Assembly: GCA_001464765.1 (NCBI GenBank)
Contig: LNDV01000010.1
Coordinates: forward strand, 62,001-126,000
Reading direction: 5' to 3'
DNA: 64,000 nt
Source: Betaproteobacteria bacterium Ga0077526
GTDB lineage: Bacteria > Pseudomonadota > Gammaproteobacteria > Burkholderiales > Ga0077523
A program made the translations under genes and the position numbers. The notes under the pieces were generated by a model that did not search any database, had not been told where the DNA came from, and was given only the letters and a program-made list of their open reading frames with translations. Positions 54,419 through 63,944 of this stretch are shown piece by piece. Positions within the stretch are counted from its first letter, which is position 1. The number at the start of each line of letters is the position of its first letter.

Positions 54419-54943
54419 TCAGTCGACCTGGGGGGCGAGGGTGTCGCGATACCGGTGGGTCTTCGCCACGTAGTTCTCCGCGCTCCACAGAAGGAACTGG
54501 ACTTCCTCGTCGGTCACGGAGCGGACCACCTTGCCGGGGGAGCCCATGACGAGGGAGCGGTCGGGGATGTCCTTGCCCTCCGTGACCAGGCTATTGGCAC
54601 CAATAATGCAATGTTTCCCGATGCGGGCGCGGTTGAGAATCACGCTCTTGATGCCCACCAGCGTGCCGTCGCCGATGGTGCAGCCATGGAGCATCACCAT
54701 GTGCCCAATTGTGACATCCCGACCCACCGTGAGGGGCATGCCTTCGTCCGTGTGCAGCACGGCGCAGTCCTGGACGTTCGATCGGTCGCCGATGGTGATG
54801 AGATCGTTGTCGCCGCGCAGGACGGCGTTGAACCACACGCCGACGTCCTCGCCGAGGACGACGGAGCCGATGACCGACGCGTTCGGGGCAATGAAGTTGG
54901 GGCCGCGGCATTGAACGCGGGTCTCTCCCAGGCGGTATTTCAT
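54419..54943 (-). CDS. Gamma-carbonic-anhydrase-family protein (left-handed beta-helix)
   Basis: 174 residues. Hexapeptide repeats such as [20 protein letters not shown] and [22 protein letters not shown], with the three metal-binding histidines in [27 protein letters not shown]-terminal helix packs on the trimer ([22 protein letters not shown]). It is the YrdA/CaiE/PaaY type. Carbonic anhydrase activity is shown for some and absent in others. It is divergent from the aldolase across 244 bp. Confidence 0.88.
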   Translation of the reverse strand: MKYRLGETRVQCRGPNFIAPNASVIGSVVLGEDVGVWFNAVLRGDNDLITIGDRSNVQDCAVLHTDEGMPLTVGRDVTIGHMVMLHGCTIGDGTLVGIKSVILNRARIGKHCIIGANSLVTEGKDIPDRSLVMGSPGKVVRSVTDEEVQFLLWSAENYVAKTHRYRDTLAPQVD

Positions 54944-55187
54944 GGTGTTGGGTTCCGTGAGCGGTCGGGGGATGAATCGAAGGGATTATAGCCAGTGCCC
55001 ATTTGGGGCCCCGCGACGATCGTCCGCCGGGCCCGGCTGGGTCGCAAGGATCGAGAAGATTGCCGTAGCGCCCCCGATGCGGCCGGTCCGCGTCGGGCGG
55101 CGTGATTGTCCCGACCCCGGTCGACGGGGATAATACGGCCCGTTTCACACAAGATCGACCAAGATCAGGAATCAGGAGGATTCAAGC

Positions 55188-56249
<1,062 letters not shown>

Positions 56250-56624
56250 CGCGACGGGCGCCGTTCTGGCGCTCGCCGCGATCTTCGCCAGCCCCGCGTC
56301 GTCCGCAGCGGATGACGCGGCGGAACTGGCCCGCCTGCGGGACGAGATCCGCGGGATCGTCGGCTCGCAGTCGGACTGCTACAACGTCGTCCACTGTCTC
56401 GTGCTGTCGATGGGGTACGATGCCTGCGGACAGCCGACCCATCATGTCGGCTACAGCAACCGGACCGGCATCAAGGGTCAGCTCGAGGCGAAGGCGGCGG
56501 AGTACACCTTCATCGAGGAGGAGATGCAGCGCGGCAAGCCGAGGCCTGCCTCCTGTACGCCCGCCGTGATTCCGAAGCCGGTCTGTCATCGCAACCATTG
56601 CACGGCCGGAGCAGCAGGAGAGTG

Positions 56625-57029
56625 ATGAGAGTCCCCGTGGTGAAATCTAGGTCCGCATCACGCTGTCTGGCTGCACTCGGTATCGCTGCAGCCTGCGTGA
56701 CGCCGACGTTCGCGGAAGACGACGCCGCGGCGCTCAAGCGCCTGGAGCGGGAGATCGCCCAGACTGTCGGCGAGAACGGCTGCGGCAACGTGTCGTTCTG
56801 CCGCGTGATTCCGATGGGTCACGATCTCTGCGGCAATCCTTCCCGCTGGCTCGCCTTCAACAACTATCCCGGCGTACGCGAGGTCGTCGAGACCAAGGCG
56901 GCCGAGTACACATTCATCGAGGAAGACATGCTCCGCGGCAAGCCGCGGCCCGCGGACTGCAAGCCAGCCGGCAAGGCGAAGCCCGCGTGTGTGAACGGCC
57001 GATGCAGCGTCGGCGAATTCAGCTACTGA
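56625..57029 (+). CDS. Small exported six-cysteine protein, copy 2
   Basis: 134 residues. The ATG overlaps the stop of copy 1 as TGATG, with AGGAG just upstream, so the two are translationally coupled. A signal peptide ends TPTFA. The mature protein shares with copy 1 the spacing C-x5-C-x9-C and C-x9-C-x4-C, the GHDLCGNP-type motif and KAAEYTFIEEDMLRGKPRPADC. This is a tandem duplication followed by divergence outside the core. The function is unknown; retained pairing suggests the two products may act together, for example as a heterodimer. Confidence 0.8.
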   Translation: MRVPVVKSRSASRCLAALGIAAACVTPTFAEDDAAALKRLEREIAQTVGENGCGNVSFCRVIPMGHDLCGNPSRWLAFNNYPGVREVVETKAAEYTFIEEDMLRGKPRPADCKPAGKAKPACVNGRCSVGEFSY

Positions 57030-57055
57030 CACCCTCATTTTTCGCAGACCGATTC

Positions 57056-57580
57056 ATGCCCAATCCAGCTCCGAAGGCCCGCATCCGCAAGCTCGTTCCC
57101 AGTCTCGGGGTGTCGGACCTGCAACGTTCCGTCGCGTTCTATGCCGATTTCTTCGGCTTCGAGGTGGTCGATTCCTTCGAGAACGAGCAGGGCGAGATGA
57201 TCTGGTGCTGGCTCCGTGCCGGTGTCGGTGAACTGATGCTGCAGCAGCTCGACGAGGAACAGCAGATCACGCTGAACCCGGCCATCGGCCAGAGCTGGGC
57301 GATGTACCTTCGCCCCGATGACCTCGGCGCGACGCATCGCCGGTTGCAGGCAGCGGGCGTCGAGGTGAGTGGCATCACTCTCACCGGCTACGGCGCGCGC
57401 GAGTGTTTCGCGACGGATCCGGACGGCTACGAACTGTGGCTGTCCGAGCCGGAATCCGGACTCGGTCCCGATGACGAGGAAGACGACGAAGACGGCGCCG
57501 ATCCGGAAGACGACGGTGACGACGACGAGGATTTCGAAGACGGCGAGGGCAGCCAGCCCGCGCCGCCGTCCATTCACTGA
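57056..57580 (+). CDS. VOC-superfamily protein with long acidic C-terminal tail
   Basis: 174 residues from the ATG at 57056. The first 130 residues form two babbb units of the vicinal-oxygen-chelate fold: LVPSLGVSDLQRSVAFYADFF, ENEQGEMIWCWLRAG, WAMYLRPDDLGATHRRLQAAGV and ECFATDPDGYELWLSEP, as in glyoxalase/bleomycin-resistance proteins. It is followed by about 30 residues that are nearly all Asp and Glu, then SQPAPPSIH. The tail is not part of the fold and is unusual. It lies 26 bp after the Cys-rich pair, and its last 7 bases overlap the convergent hydrolase. Confidence 0.82.
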   Translation: MPNPAPKARIRKLVPSLGVSDLQRSVAFYADFFGFEVVDSFENEQGEMIWCWLRAGVGELMLQQLDEEQQITLNPAIGQSWAMYLRPDDLGATHRRLQAAGVEVSGITLTGYGARECFATDPDGYELWLSEPESGLGPDDEEDDEDGADPEDDGDDDEDFEDGEGSQPAPPSIH

Positions 57581-58611
57581 GCCGGGGCTTCGAGCAGCTC
57601 GCGCAGCGCGGTTTCCAGAAACTCCATCTCCTGCGGGAAGCGCCCCGGCGCTCCCGCGCAATGCCCGAATGGCGAGCGGAAGGGCCTCACCTCCGCCCCC
57701 GGAATCAGCGTTGCCTCGTAGACGCTTTCCTCCAGCGTGAAGTACATGTCCTCGTCACAGGGCATTACCATCGTGCGCGCACGGATGCTCGACAGCGCCC
57801 GCGCGAAGTTGCCCCGGTACATGCCGTTGCGGCTCACATCCGCTTCCTGCCACGTTCTCAGCATGCAGAGCAGGTCGTTCGCGTCCCATGCGAGGTGGTC
57901 CGCCTCCCATGCCGCGAGCAGATCCTCGACGTTGCCGTACCCCAGCACTTCATAGAGCCGCCGCCGGAAGAACGCGCCGGAGTAGGCCCAGCCGGCGTAA
58001 GCCCGCCCGAACGCTCGCAGCCCCGCTTCGGGCGGCGAGATGTAGCGGCCGCCGGCGTAAGTGGAGTCGGCTTCGAGCGCGGACTTCACGCCTTCGAGGA
58101 ACACATGATTGAGCGGCCAGCACTTGGCGCTCCCGCAGAAGGGCAGCAGCCGGTCGACCAGATCGGGGAAGAGCGTTGCCCACTGGAACGCCTGCATCGC
58201 GCCCATGGACCAGCCCGTGGCGAGTGCAATGCGGCGAACGCCCAGATGATCGAACAGCAGGCGGTACTGACAGATCACGTTGTCCAGCACCGAGACTTTC
58301 GGGAAGTCGGCGCCCCCGCGCGAGCCTTCCGTGTTGCTCGGCGAGGAGGACAGGCCGTTGCCGAACAGGTTCGGCACGACGATGAACCAATGCGCCGGAT
58401 CGAGCGCACGCCCCGGGCCGATCATCCGGGCGTTCGATCGATGATTGCCGGTGTAGTAGGTGGGGAAGACGATGCAGTTGTCGCGCGCGGCGTTGAGTTG
58501 GCCCCAGGTGCGGTAGGCAAGCCGGGCATCCGGCAGCGTCTCGCCGCTTTCGAGTCGGATGTCGCCCAGCGACAACACTTCGTAATCGATTCCCACGGAC
58601 AGGTCGGTCAT
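57574..58611 (-). CDS. MetX-like alpha/beta-hydrolase acyltransferase homologue
   Basis: 345 residues. The fold and motifs match the homoserine O-acyltransferase (MetX) group. They are RLAYRTWGQLNAARDNCIVF, VVPNLFGNGLSSSPSNT, the nucleophile elbow ATGWSMGAMQAFQWA (catalytic Ser), the acidic residue in MPCDEDMYFTLEE and the His in PFGHCAGAPG. It lacks several homoserine-binding features I would expect of true MetX and belongs to the wider 'alpha/beta fold hydrolase' set, so the substrate is uncertain. It is transcribed on its own from a 182-bp upstream gap. Confidence 0.82.
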   Translation of the reverse strand: MTDLSVGIDYEVLSLGDIRLESGETLPDARLAYRTWGQLNAARDNCIVFPTYYTGNHRSNARMIGPGRALDPAHWFIVVPNLFGNGLSSSPSNTEGSRGGADFPKVSVLDNVICQYRLLFDHLGVRRIALATGWSMGAMQAFQWATLFPDLVDRLLPFCGSAKCWPLNHVFLEGVKSALEADSTYAGGRYISPPEAGLRAFGRAYAGWAYSGAFFRRRLYEVLGYGNVEDLLAAWEADHLAWDANDLLCMLRTWQEADVSRNGMYRGNFARALSSIRARTMVMPCDEDMYFTLEESVYEATLIPGAEVRPFRSPFGHCAGAPGRFPQEMEFLETALRELLEAPAQ

Positions 58612-58793
58612 GGATCGCTAGAGCCGGTGAGGTGTGTTTCGGATTTCCTGTTCATTGCAGTGTGCGTACCAGGGGAGCGATGGTTTGCACAACCGATTGA
58701 ACTGTCATGTTTACGACGCACCAGGATCGGAATGCGATGCACTGCGAGCGTGCCGAAGGTCTTTGGTGTGCTCGTGCTTGGTGCGTGAACGAT

Positions 58794-59660
58794 TCAGTTC
58801 GCGGCCTTTGAGGAATCGATCGCAAAGCGAAGCCATGTCTCGTGCAGATCGGGCCAGCGAGCGTGGGGACCCGAAGCCTCGCAGAACTGCGTCGGTACCT
58901 GGCAGTCCCGATAGACGCGACAGCCTGTAGCCCGGTCGATGTCCGACTGCTCGCTGCATCGATTGCATGCGGCCCACCACCGTGCGGCGCCAGCACCGAA
59001 CTCTGCAGGGGGAAAGTGTGTGTCGTCGCGGCTGTGCGCCACGAGAATCGGCGTCGGGCGCGGGCAAGGATAGGCCTGGAGGTCCTGATGGCGAATGCCG
59101 GCGGCGCTCGCGATCACTGCGGCGGCCGGAGGATTCGCCTTGCCGAGAAACGTGACGGCCATCGCGGTCGTGGCGCCATCCGAATGGCCTGCATACACGA
59201 CGCGGGTCGGGTCCACGCACCAGCGGCCGCTGACTTCGGTGGAGATCTCTGCGATGGCTGCGAATGCGCGCAGACCCAGTGGGCGATGTTCCGAATAGGC
59301 CACGATGAATCCGGCTGCGGTGGCGGCAGTCGTGATATCCGCGTGTCGTTCGGTCGCCTTGGGGTCGAAGCCCGCGGGCGCGTAGACGATCAGCAGCGGG
59401 TGCCCCAGTGTGGCGTCGTAGTTGGCGGGTGTACGGACCGAGTACGCGATCTTCCGGCCGCTGCGCTGATCATCGCTGGCGCCAGCCGGCCCGCTGCGGG
59501 AACCCGCTTCGCACAGCGTCGTGAGACGGAGCGCCGCGTAATCGGCTTGGCCGAGCACTGGAGCCGGCGGAGAGCAGGCAGCGACGAAGACCGTGAGCGC
59601 GGCCGTCACGCAGGCTGCGAGGCACCGTCGCAGTCCGCGAGGCTCAGTGGACATGGTCAT
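58794..59660 (-). CDS. Lipoprotein esterase of the LpqC/PHB-depolymerase type
   Basis: 288 residues. The signal peptide ends with a lipobox VAAC (Cys29), so it is anchored to a membrane outside the cytoplasm. The alpha/beta hydrolase body has YSVRTPANYDATLGHPLLIVY, the nucleophile motif VVYAGHSDGATTAM (Ser), PILVAHSRDDTHFPP (acid) and a final HARWPDLHETWLRF. This pattern is near polyhydroxybutyrate depolymerases and feruloyl esterases. Its start overlaps the end of the CopD-like gene by 17 bp, so it may be co-transcribed with the copper monooxygenase operon. Confidence 0.8.
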   Translation of the reverse strand: MTMSTEPRGLRRCLAACVTAALTVFVAACSPPAPVLGQADYAALRLTTLCEAGSRSGPAGASDDQRSGRKIAYSVRTPANYDATLGHPLLIVYAPAGFDPKATERHADITTAATAAGFIVAYSEHRPLGLRAFAAIAEISTEVSGRWCVDPTRVVYAGHSDGATTAMAVTFLGKANPPAAAVIASAAGIRHQDLQAYPCPRPTPILVAHSRDDTHFPPAEFGAGAARWWAACNRCSEQSDIDRATGCRVYRDCQVPTQFCEASGPHARWPDLHETWLRFAIDSSKAAN

Positions 59661-61557
59661 CGGGCGGCTCGCGCACCTGGGGTTCCGCAGCCAGCGCGCG
59701 CGCTTCCCGCAGCAGCGCTCCGGGATCGTTCCATGCGTCGTTCAGCGAGGGCAGCCAGCGTGCACGCACGTACCCGAACCGGTCCACAAGCAGTTCCATG
59801 TGTGCCGGGATCGGTAGGATGTCTCGCGCGTCGAGATCGGTGAGCGACCGGCGCAGCAGCCCATAGGTCTTCACGATGTCTTCGGCACCCTCCGTGACGG
59901 TCGGCAACCCGGCGTCGGAATCGATGCCGTCGATGGGAATGGCCAGGACCTCCGTGCCCGCCTCACGAAGGGCTTCGCGCAAGCCGGACAGCGCAGCGAG
60001 CCGCGCATCGGAACCTGGCGACGAGTGCAGCACGAGCAGCGTGGCGTGCCGGCCGCGCGCGTCCGACAGCGCGCCTCCCCGACCGTCCTGTGTCCCGTAC
60101 GAGAACTCCACGGCCGGCAGCCACGGGCGGCGCGGGACGATGCGCTCCGAGAGGATCCTCGCCTGGTATCCGCCGGAAAGCGTGCGCACGAAATTGATGA
60201 GGTCCCAGCGATCATCTTCGCCGAGGCGATCGGCGAAGCCCGGCATCGCACCCGGTGGCTTGCCGTGGGTCAGCCACCAGAAGATGTCTCCCGCCGTATG
60301 CAGGGCAGTGTGCGGTTCGGTGAGGTCGGCGGGCGCGATCGCGAGTCCGCGGGCGTCCGGTCCATCGCCGTGGGCGCTCGCGCCGTGGCACCGGACACAG
60401 TGCTCGCCGAACAACTGCTGGCCCCGGGCCACGGAGATCGTCTCGTAAGGGACACTTGGTGTGCGATAGGTGTCGGGGTAAGCGGGGACGGCCAGCGCGT
60501 GCCCGGAGACCACGAGTCCCGCGAAGAGTGCGGCCGCGGCGCTGCCTAGGTGCAAAGCGCGCCGACGGGTCGCGAGTTCGCGAAGACCCGCGGCAAGGGC
60601 CAGCAGCGCTACTCCGGCGCCGACGATCGCCCGGGCCGGAACGCCCTCCGTGTCCCAGGTGGCATCCGCCGAGAGGCGAAACGGCAGGTGCCACGAGATG
60701 GCGTCGTGCTGGGCCGGAATCGTCTGACCCAGGATCGATGCGGCGCCCAGCAGCGCGACGGCCGACGCGATTTCAAAGCCCAGCCAGACACGGACCGCCG
60801 GCGTGGTTCGAGACGAACCGCTTTCGAGCAGGGGAAGCCAGCGCCACCGAAGCCGGGCCGCCGCGAACATCGCGAGTCCGAGAGCGGCCAGCTTGGCAAG
60901 GAGCGTGAATCCATAGGGTGTACCGAGGAGCGCCGGCCAGCGGCCGGCGTGCGCGATGCCGAGCCAGACGCCCGTGCCGACTGCAAGCAGCACCAGCGCG
61001 GGAGCCAGACGCGAGAAGCGCGAGAGTGCGAGACCGGGACGCGCGCTCGAGCCGACGTGAAACCCACGCCACAGCGGACCGAGACTCCCGAGCCAGAGCG
61101 CCGCGGCGACGATGTGCACGCCATGCACGAATGGCATCCACGGTTCGTCTCCGAGGGCTGCCGAGTGACCGGACCAGGGCAACGTGAACAGCGAGGCTGC
61201 CACCAGCACTGCACTCACGGCCGGTGCCTGCACGCGTCCGAACCACAGCACGACGATCGCAGCGATGAGCAGCGCCATGCGTACGATCCATACCGTTCCG
61301 AAGCGACTGTCCAGCAGGAGGGTCCGTGCCGCGTCCGTCGCCGATCCAGACCCGCTTCCCGGAAGGGATGCGACCTGGACGGCGAGCAGGCCGGCGCCGC
61401 TCAGCAGACCAAGGGCGAGGAGCGCAGTGAGCGCGGCTGAGTCGCGGCGCGACGTGCCCTCGCGATGGGCCAGGGTGCGGACCACGACCATGCCGAGCAC
61501 CAGGAACAGCGAGGCCAGGTGCAGCAGGCGCAGGGCGCAGCCTGCCGGGTCCGTCAT
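59644..61557 (-). CDS. copD: CopD - cytochrome c - thioredoxin-fold fusion protein
   Basis: 637 residues from the ATG at 61557; a TTG at 61617, one base after the copC stop, would add 20 residues. Residues about 5-350 are a multi-helix CopD copper-transport domain (LRLLHLASLFLVLGMVVVR; GVHIVAAALWLGSLGP). A periplasmic c-type cytochrome domain follows with haem motif CVRCH (Cys387, Cys390) and the Met-ligand candidate GAMPGFADRLGEDDRW. The last 150 residues look like a thioredoxin/SCO fold (HATLLVLHSSPGSDARLAAL) but have no cysteine pair. Known amo/pmo operons end in separate copC and copD; the fusion suggests copper delivery coupled to electron transfer. Confidence 0.82.
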   Translation of the reverse strand: MTDPAGCALRLLHLASLFLVLGMVVVRTLAHREGTSRRDSAALTALLALGLLSGAGLLAVQVASLPGSGSGSATDAARTLLLDSRFGTVWIVRMALLIAAIVVLWFGRVQAPAVSAVLVAASLFTLPWSGHSAALGDEPWMPFVHGVHIVAAALWLGSLGPLWRGFHVGSSARPGLALSRFSRLAPALVLLAVGTGVWLGIAHAGRWPALLGTPYGFTLLAKLAALGLAMFAAARLRWRWLPLLESGSSRTTPAVRVWLGFEIASAVALLGAASILGQTIPAQHDAISWHLPFRLSADATWDTEGVPARAIVGAGVALLALAAGLRELATRRRALHLGSAAAALFAGLVVSGHALAVPAYPDTYRTPSVPYETISVARGQQLFGEHCVRCHGASAHGDGPDARGLAIAPADLTEPHTALHTAGDIFWWLTHGKPPGAMPGFADRLGEDDRWDLINFVRTLSGGYQARILSERIVPRRPWLPAVEFSYGTQDGRGGALSDARGRHATLLVLHSSPGSDARLAALSGLREALREAGTEVLAIPIDGIDSDAGLPTVTEGAEDIVKTYGLLRRSLTDLDARDILPIPAHMELLVDRFGYVRARWLPSLNDAWNDPGALLREARALAAEPQVREPPDDHVH

Positions 61558-61618
61558 CCCGGGCGCGGGCTGCCGTGCCGGCAGCCCTGGCGCGAGCGCG
61601 AACGCCAGACGGCGCAAA

Positions 61619-62059
61619 TCATGGCGCCGTGGCGCCGGGCCGGATCTTGAAGGTGAAGTTCGACCGGACGGTGTGCCCGTCGACGGACAGCACTTCGTAG
61701 GACACGACGTACTCGCCGGGCGCGAGCACGGGCACGGTGAGGTCGAGGCGCTTCGGATCGTCGGCGCCTACGGTCGCGGGGCCAGTCTCCACGGCCTTGC
61801 CGCCGGTCTCGGCGAGGGTGGCTCGGGAGAAGGCGGGCTCGAGCCGCTCGTTGAACCAGAGCCGCACACGGACCGGTGCGCGGATCAGAGCGGCACGGCG
61901 GGCCGGCTCTGACTTCACCAGTTTGGCGTGTGCCCACGCAGCCTGCGGCGCGGCGAATGCCACCGCCGAGACGCACAGCGCGCTCGCGATGAACGCGCGA
62001 AAGCGGCGAGCGACACTGGCGCGTCGGTCGGTGGCGATGATCGCGCGAAAAGCGGGCAT
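61619..62059 (-). CDS. copC: Periplasmic copper-binding protein CopC
   Basis: 146 residues. After a signal peptide ending AAWA, the mature protein starts with His44 (HAKLVKSEPARRA). Its N-terminal amine and imidazole form the Cu(II) site of CopC with the Asp and His of VLSVDGHTVRSNFTF. The single beta-barrel domain is complete (VRLWFNERLEPAFSRATL; LAPGEYVVSYEVLS). It lacks the Met-rich Cu(I) loop of the plasmid-type proteins. It lies between the amoD-like gene and copD, as in ammonia and methane oxidisers. Confidence 0.92.
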   Translation of the reverse strand: MPAFRAIIATDRRASVARRFRAFIASALCVSAVAFAAPQAAWAHAKLVKSEPARRAALIRAPVRVRLWFNERLEPAFSRATLAETGGKAVETGPATVGADDPKRLDLTVPVLAPGEYVVSYEVLSVDGHTVRSNFTFKIRPGATAP

Positions 62060-62078
62060 GGTTCGGGGCGAGGGGATG

Positions 62079-62672
62079 TCAGGCGTCTCGCGCCCGAGGG
62101 GTGCCGCTGCGACGGCGCACCGCGAATCGGTACAGGCCGAATCCGGCGACTGCGGCGACCACGATCGGAACGACCGTGTGCCACGACGACCCCGTGCGTC
62201 CCACCGAGAAGGGAAAGCGTGAGACGAGCTTCTGATCGGCGCCGACGGTCACGAGTCCGATGAAGCGCCCCGCCTGCGTGAAGTCGTGCTCGAAGCTCAG
62301 CGAGCCGGTCCGGTAGACCTTCGGCGGCATGTGCAGCACCGTGATCTCGTCCAGCTTCGATTCGTCGCCGGTGTCGCGGATCACTCGCACCTCGGTCGGA
62401 AGATCGCGCAGTTCGTCGTTGACGTAGTCCAGCACGACCACCGTGCGTCCTGTCTCGGGGATGTCTTCGCAGAACTCACGGGGGCCGCTGCTGCTATCGG
62501 GCTGGTAGCCCACGAAGTGCATCAGGAACCGCCCGACGCGCAGCTTGCAGCTGTCCTCGTCCATGCTGAGGCCGCCGTGCGCCCGTGCTGCCGATGACAG
62601 TCCGAGACACGCGACAGCCAGCGCGGCGGCCGCCTGCCGCGTGAGGCAGCCCTTCGCGAACTGCGCTTTCAC
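62079..62672 (-). CDS. amoD: AmoD/PmoD-like periplasmic protein with C-terminal membrane helix
   Basis: 197 residues from a GTG at 62672 that overlaps the amoB stop as GTGA. A signal peptide ends SAARA. The mature part has HGGLSMDEDSCKLRVGRFLMHF, then GYQPDSSSGPREFCEDIP, VVLDYVNDELRDLPTEVRV and HMPPKVYRTGSLSFEHDF. It ends in one helix (VVPIVVAAVAGFGLYRFAV) and a basic tail. Position, topology and the Met/Cys/His residues fit AmoD/PmoD, proposed copper proteins of these operons, but the sequence may instead belong to a broader family of similar layout. Its frame is open far upstream inside amoB. Confidence 0.65.
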   Translation of the reverse strand: MKAQFAKGCLTRQAAAALAVACLGLSSAARAHGGLSMDEDSCKLRVGRFLMHFVGYQPDSSSGPREFCEDIPETGRTVVVLDYVNDELRDLPTEVRVIRDTGDESKLDEITVLHMPPKVYRTGSLSFEHDFTQAGRFIGLVTVGADQKLVSRFPFSVGRTGSSWHTVVPIVVAAVAGFGLYRFAVRRRSGTPRARDA

Positions 62673-63925
62673 GACTTCTTGAACACCGGCAGGATCGGGC
62701 CGCCCACCTCCGCGATATGGCGGCGACCCTCCGGATCGAAGAAGAACAGCAGGCCGCCCACCTTGCTGTCCACGTCCGTGAGGAAGCTCGTGAGCCGTTC
62801 GATCTCCCAGGCGGCATCCGTCGCGTCGATGGCGATCTGCTTGGTTTCGCCGGGCTTGATCTCGGAGTCGTCGCTGATGCCGAGGCCGTTGCGCGCCACC
62901 AGTTCCGCCGGGTAGTTGGCGGCGACATTGGCCTTCGCGGCAGGCAACTGGTGATTCACGAAGCGGATGCTGGCCGTGGCGAACTCGCCGAGACGCAACG
63001 GCTTGTCGGAGATGTTGGTCACGTCCATGACCATGCGCATCGAGCGTCCGGGAACGTCGTACTTCGCTTCCTGGAAGCGGATCTTCACGACCGGGGACTG
63101 CACCGGCAGGGGCGGTGTGTACATCGTGCCGGCCTGCAGGGGCACCGTCCTCGGATATTTGGACTGGGCCCAGTTGTACCCGTAGAAGGCGAGGCCTACG
63201 GCCACCACGAGGACGACGATGCCGAGTTTGATATCGGTGTCGGTGGTGAGGAGATCCTCCCGCTCCTTCTTGAGGGCCAGATAGCGCGGGATCAGGAGAG
63301 GTCTGCGCACCCACCAGAGAATCCACGCGGCCGCGATGACGAGCCAGATGGAATGCCAGGTGAGGGCAGCGCTTACGCCCCACGTTTCGAGATCGTCGAT
63401 CTTCTCGCCGGAGATGGCGGTGAGCGAGTAGTTGAAGTCGTCCGCGGTCCCGCCGACGTTGATCCAGCGTCCGGGTCCGACGAGGGGCCCGGAGCCCTTG
63501 ATCGCGATCATCGGGTGCACGTGGTAGCGACCCGGGATGCGGGCGCGCAGAACCATCTTGTACTCATAGTCCCGCCCGACTTCAAGATCGCGGAAAGACT
63601 GGCGCGCCGGCACGCCGTTGAGATAGGAATCCACACGTGCGAAGACCGGGCCGGGCGTCGCATTGCTGACGAACACCGTTTCGGGCAGCTGCACCGCGTC
63701 GGGCCAGTCGCTGTAGAGACGGAACTTGCCGGTGACGACGATCTCCTGGTTCACGCTCAGCTTGTCCGCGGACCACGTCACGTCGTACCAGTGGGCGGTG
63801 CGGGTGCGCAGATAGGGTTCCTGCGCGCGTTCGCCATGGGCGAACACCGGTAGAGCCTCGGCGGCGAGAGCGCCGAGAACGATCATGGACAGGACGAGCT
63901 TCCAGGCACGGACGATGGCGGCCAT
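62669..63925 (-). CDS. amoB: AmoB/PmoB subunit of a copper membrane monooxygenase
   Basis: 418 residues, GGGGAG before the ATG. The signal peptide ends PVFA and the mature N-terminus is HGERAQEPYLRTRTAHWYDV. His30, with His135 and His137 of GRYHVHPMI, are the conserved copper-site ligands of PmoB. Two cupredoxin domains flank two membrane helices (about 186-204, WHSIWLVIAAAWILWW; about 232-250). Both AmoB- and PmoB-like traits are present (ARIPGRYHVHPM; TVPLQAGTMYTPPL; GGLLFFFDPEGRRH). The enzyme oxidises ammonia, methane or short hydrocarbons; the substrate cannot be told from this subunit. amoD, copC and copD homologues follow directly. Confidence 0.93.
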   Translation of the reverse strand: MAAIVRAWKLVLSMIVLGALAAEALPVFAHGERAQEPYLRTRTAHWYDVTWSADKLSVNQEIVVTGKFRLYSDWPDAVQLPETVFVSNATPGPVFARVDSYLNGVPARQSFRDLEVGRDYEYKMVLRARIPGRYHVHPMIAIKGSGPLVGPGRWINVGGTADDFNYSLTAISGEKIDDLETWGVSAALTWHSIWLVIAAAWILWWVRRPLLIPRYLALKKEREDLLTTDTDIKLGIVVLVVAVGLAFYGYNWAQSKYPRTVPLQAGTMYTPPLPVQSPVVKIRFQEAKYDVPGRSMRMVMDVTNISDKPLRLGEFATASIRFVNHQLPAAKANVAANYPAELVARNGLGISDDSEIKPGETKQIAIDATDAAWEIERLTSFLTDVDSKVGGLLFFFDPEGRRHIAEVGGPILPVFKKS

Positions 63926-63944
63926 CGTGGTTCTCCCCGGGGCG

